A stretch of DNA of 5,366 bases from Mucilaginibacter sp. (GTDB taxonomy: Bacteria; Bacteroidota; Bacteroidia; Sphingobacteriales; Sphingobacteriaceae). This document shows, piece after piece, positions 4,579 to 5,366 of the stretch. The notes beneath the pieces were generated by a model. It saw nothing but the letters and a program-made list of their open reading frames with translations, did not search any database and was not told the origin of the DNA. The DNA is taken from assembly GCA_025934475.1 (NCBI GenBank), contig JAICXZ010000283.1, positions 1 through 5,366 on the forward strand, read 5' to 3'. Made by a program: the position numbers and the translations under genes. The first letter of the stretch is position 1. Each line of letters begins with the position of its first letter.

Positions 4579-5295
4579 TTATAGTTCTGCTAAAAACGCT
4601 CCCAAGGCAATCCCCATTCCCAACACTACAGCTACCATTTTGCGGATCGTAAACTTATGATCTGAGCTTGATTCAAACAGGATAGTGGTTGAAATATGCA
4701 GGAAGATACCAATCACCACACCCATAATTCGTCCATAATATTTTTGCAGGTTACCTATGCCGCCGGCGCTTAGTTGTTGGCTGAAAAAATAGCCGGCGGG
4801 AGCCATCAGTGCGAAAAGGATCACAAAGAATACTGTTTTACTGAGGCTTTGCCTGTTGGCCAGCAGAACCGTAGCCAGCGCAAATGCAGCAGGTATATGG
4901 TGCAGCGCGATGCCGTAAACCAATTGGTTTTGGTTTCCTTCAGCAATAGGCATGCCTTCCAGGAAAGCGTGAACACACAAGCTGAGCAGGATCCCAATAG
5001 GAAACGCAATGTGTTCATGATCGGGCTTGTGCATGTGCCCGTGTTCGATACCTTCCGAAAATTGTTCCAATACGATCTGGAACAGGAAGCCGATCATGAT
5101 AAAAACGCCAACATAATTGTCGTTGCCATGATAAGCGTCAGGAATCAAATGCAAAACAGTGATGCCAAATAGATAAGCGCCACTGAAGGAAAGCACCAGT
5201 TTGAGCGTTTTGTGATTGTCGCCTTTAAATAGAAACACCGACATCCCGCCAGAGAATGCCCCGAAAAATAATAATGCTACTTTCCAGAGGTCCAT
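4579..5295 (-). CDS. ZIP-family divalent metal transporter
   Basis: 238 residues with several hydrophobic membrane segments, a normal size for bacterial ZIP proteins. These proteins move zinc or other divalent metals (iron, manganese) into the cytosol. Key residues: H49-L-I-P-D53 in an early helix; E77-x-x-x-E81-G-I-E84 leading into a His-rich loop with H85, H87, H89, H93, H95, a likely metal-sensing or metal-collecting segment; H109-A-F-L-E113-G, the first metal-site motif; H132-H133-I-P-A-A, the second motif, in which the acidic residue often seen after the Pro is replaced by Ala; and F-L-H200-I-S-T-T in a late helix with E208. Metal specificity cannot be read from sequence alone. The ATG overlaps the stop of the upstream minus-strand gene by one base (TGATG), so the pair is probably translated together. 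It converges on the MarR gene. Confidence 0.88.
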   Translation of the reverse strand: MDLWKVALLFFGAFSGGMSVFLFKGDNHKTLKLVLSFSGAYLFGITVLHLIPDAYHGNDNYVGVFIMIGFLFQIVLEQFSEGIEHGHMHKPDHEHIAFPIGILLSLCVHAFLEGMPIAEGNQNQLVYGIALHHIPAAFALATVLLANRQSLSKTVFFVILFALMAPAGYFFSQQLSAGGIGNLQKYYGRIMGVVIGIFLHISTTILFESSSDHKFTIRKMVAVVLGMGIALGAFLAEL

Positions 5296-5366
5296 CAGAA
5301 ATTAGGTTGAAGCTTTTTGAATAATAAGGATATGAGCCATCCCACCAACGTGCCATACAGAGCGCC
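5295..5366 (-). CDS. C-terminal end of an unidentified, probably membrane protein
   Basis: On the minus strand the frame is open from the window edge to the TGA at 5297-5295, giving 23 residues, GALYGTLVGWLISLLFKK then LQPNF. It contains a hydrophobic stretch (LVGWLISLLF) followed by KK, like a last membrane helix with a cytosolic tail. The stop overlaps the start codon of the metal transporter by one base, an arrangement typical of an operon and the main reason to regard this as a real gene end. The family is not recognised; too little is visible to name a function. Confidence 0.55.
   Translation of the reverse strand, partial: GALYGTLVGWLISLLFKKLQPNF

Noticed and set aside
4774..5172. 132-residue plus-strand reading frame
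   Set aside because: It lies wholly antisense to the metal transporter, whose membrane segments and His/Glu motifs are clear; the antisense product has no recognisable domain.

Overview
The window looks like chromosomal DNA of a Bacteroidota member, most likely Sphingobacteriaceae (Mucilaginibacter/Pedobacter-like; this placement is an inference from gene order and protein style). Supporting signs are the gene string nusB, DUF1573 lipoprotein, yajC, ybbR-like, coaE, which is typical of this phylum, a DUF5522-type Cys-rich miniprotein, and the absence of convincing Shine-Dalgarno sequences before the genes.

Layout: positions 1-2731 carry a tightly packed plus-strand housekeeping cluster. It holds the 3' end of nusB (transcription antitermination), a short DUF1573 lipoprotein, yajC (Sec accessory subunit), a YbbR-domain membrane-anchored protein and coaE (last step of CoA synthesis). 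Positions 2799-3912 hold a metallo-beta-lactamase-fold nuclease of the ligase-associated exonuclease type, overlapped by a 58-residue Cys-rich protein (DUF5522-like). A MarR-family regulator follows at 4002-4451, preceded by a candidate promoter and operator. From 4579 the strand switches: a ZIP-family metal transporter lies on the minus strand, and its start codon overlaps by one base the stop codon of another minus-strand gene cut by the window edge.

The most unusual feature is in the gaps. Every intergenic gap longer than 60 bases contains an inverted repeat. In three of the four, the arms are built from short tandem units: 7-mers NNAAAGC/GCTTTNN (983-1188), 8-mers AATGNNNN and their complement (2723-2792), and 7-mers NNAAAGG/CCTTTNN (4451-4577). 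Unit sequence and period differ between gaps but the design is the same, and the elements run almost from stop codon to next start or stop codon. The fourth gap holds a compact hairpin, ATGTCCC-GAA-GGGACAT (3921-3937), of a different type.

The coding content is mostly ordinary housekeeping. The window shows no obvious defence system, prophage, CRISPR array, RNA gene or insertion sequence. The tandem-unit hairpins and the small Cys-rich gene are the parts that deserve a second look.
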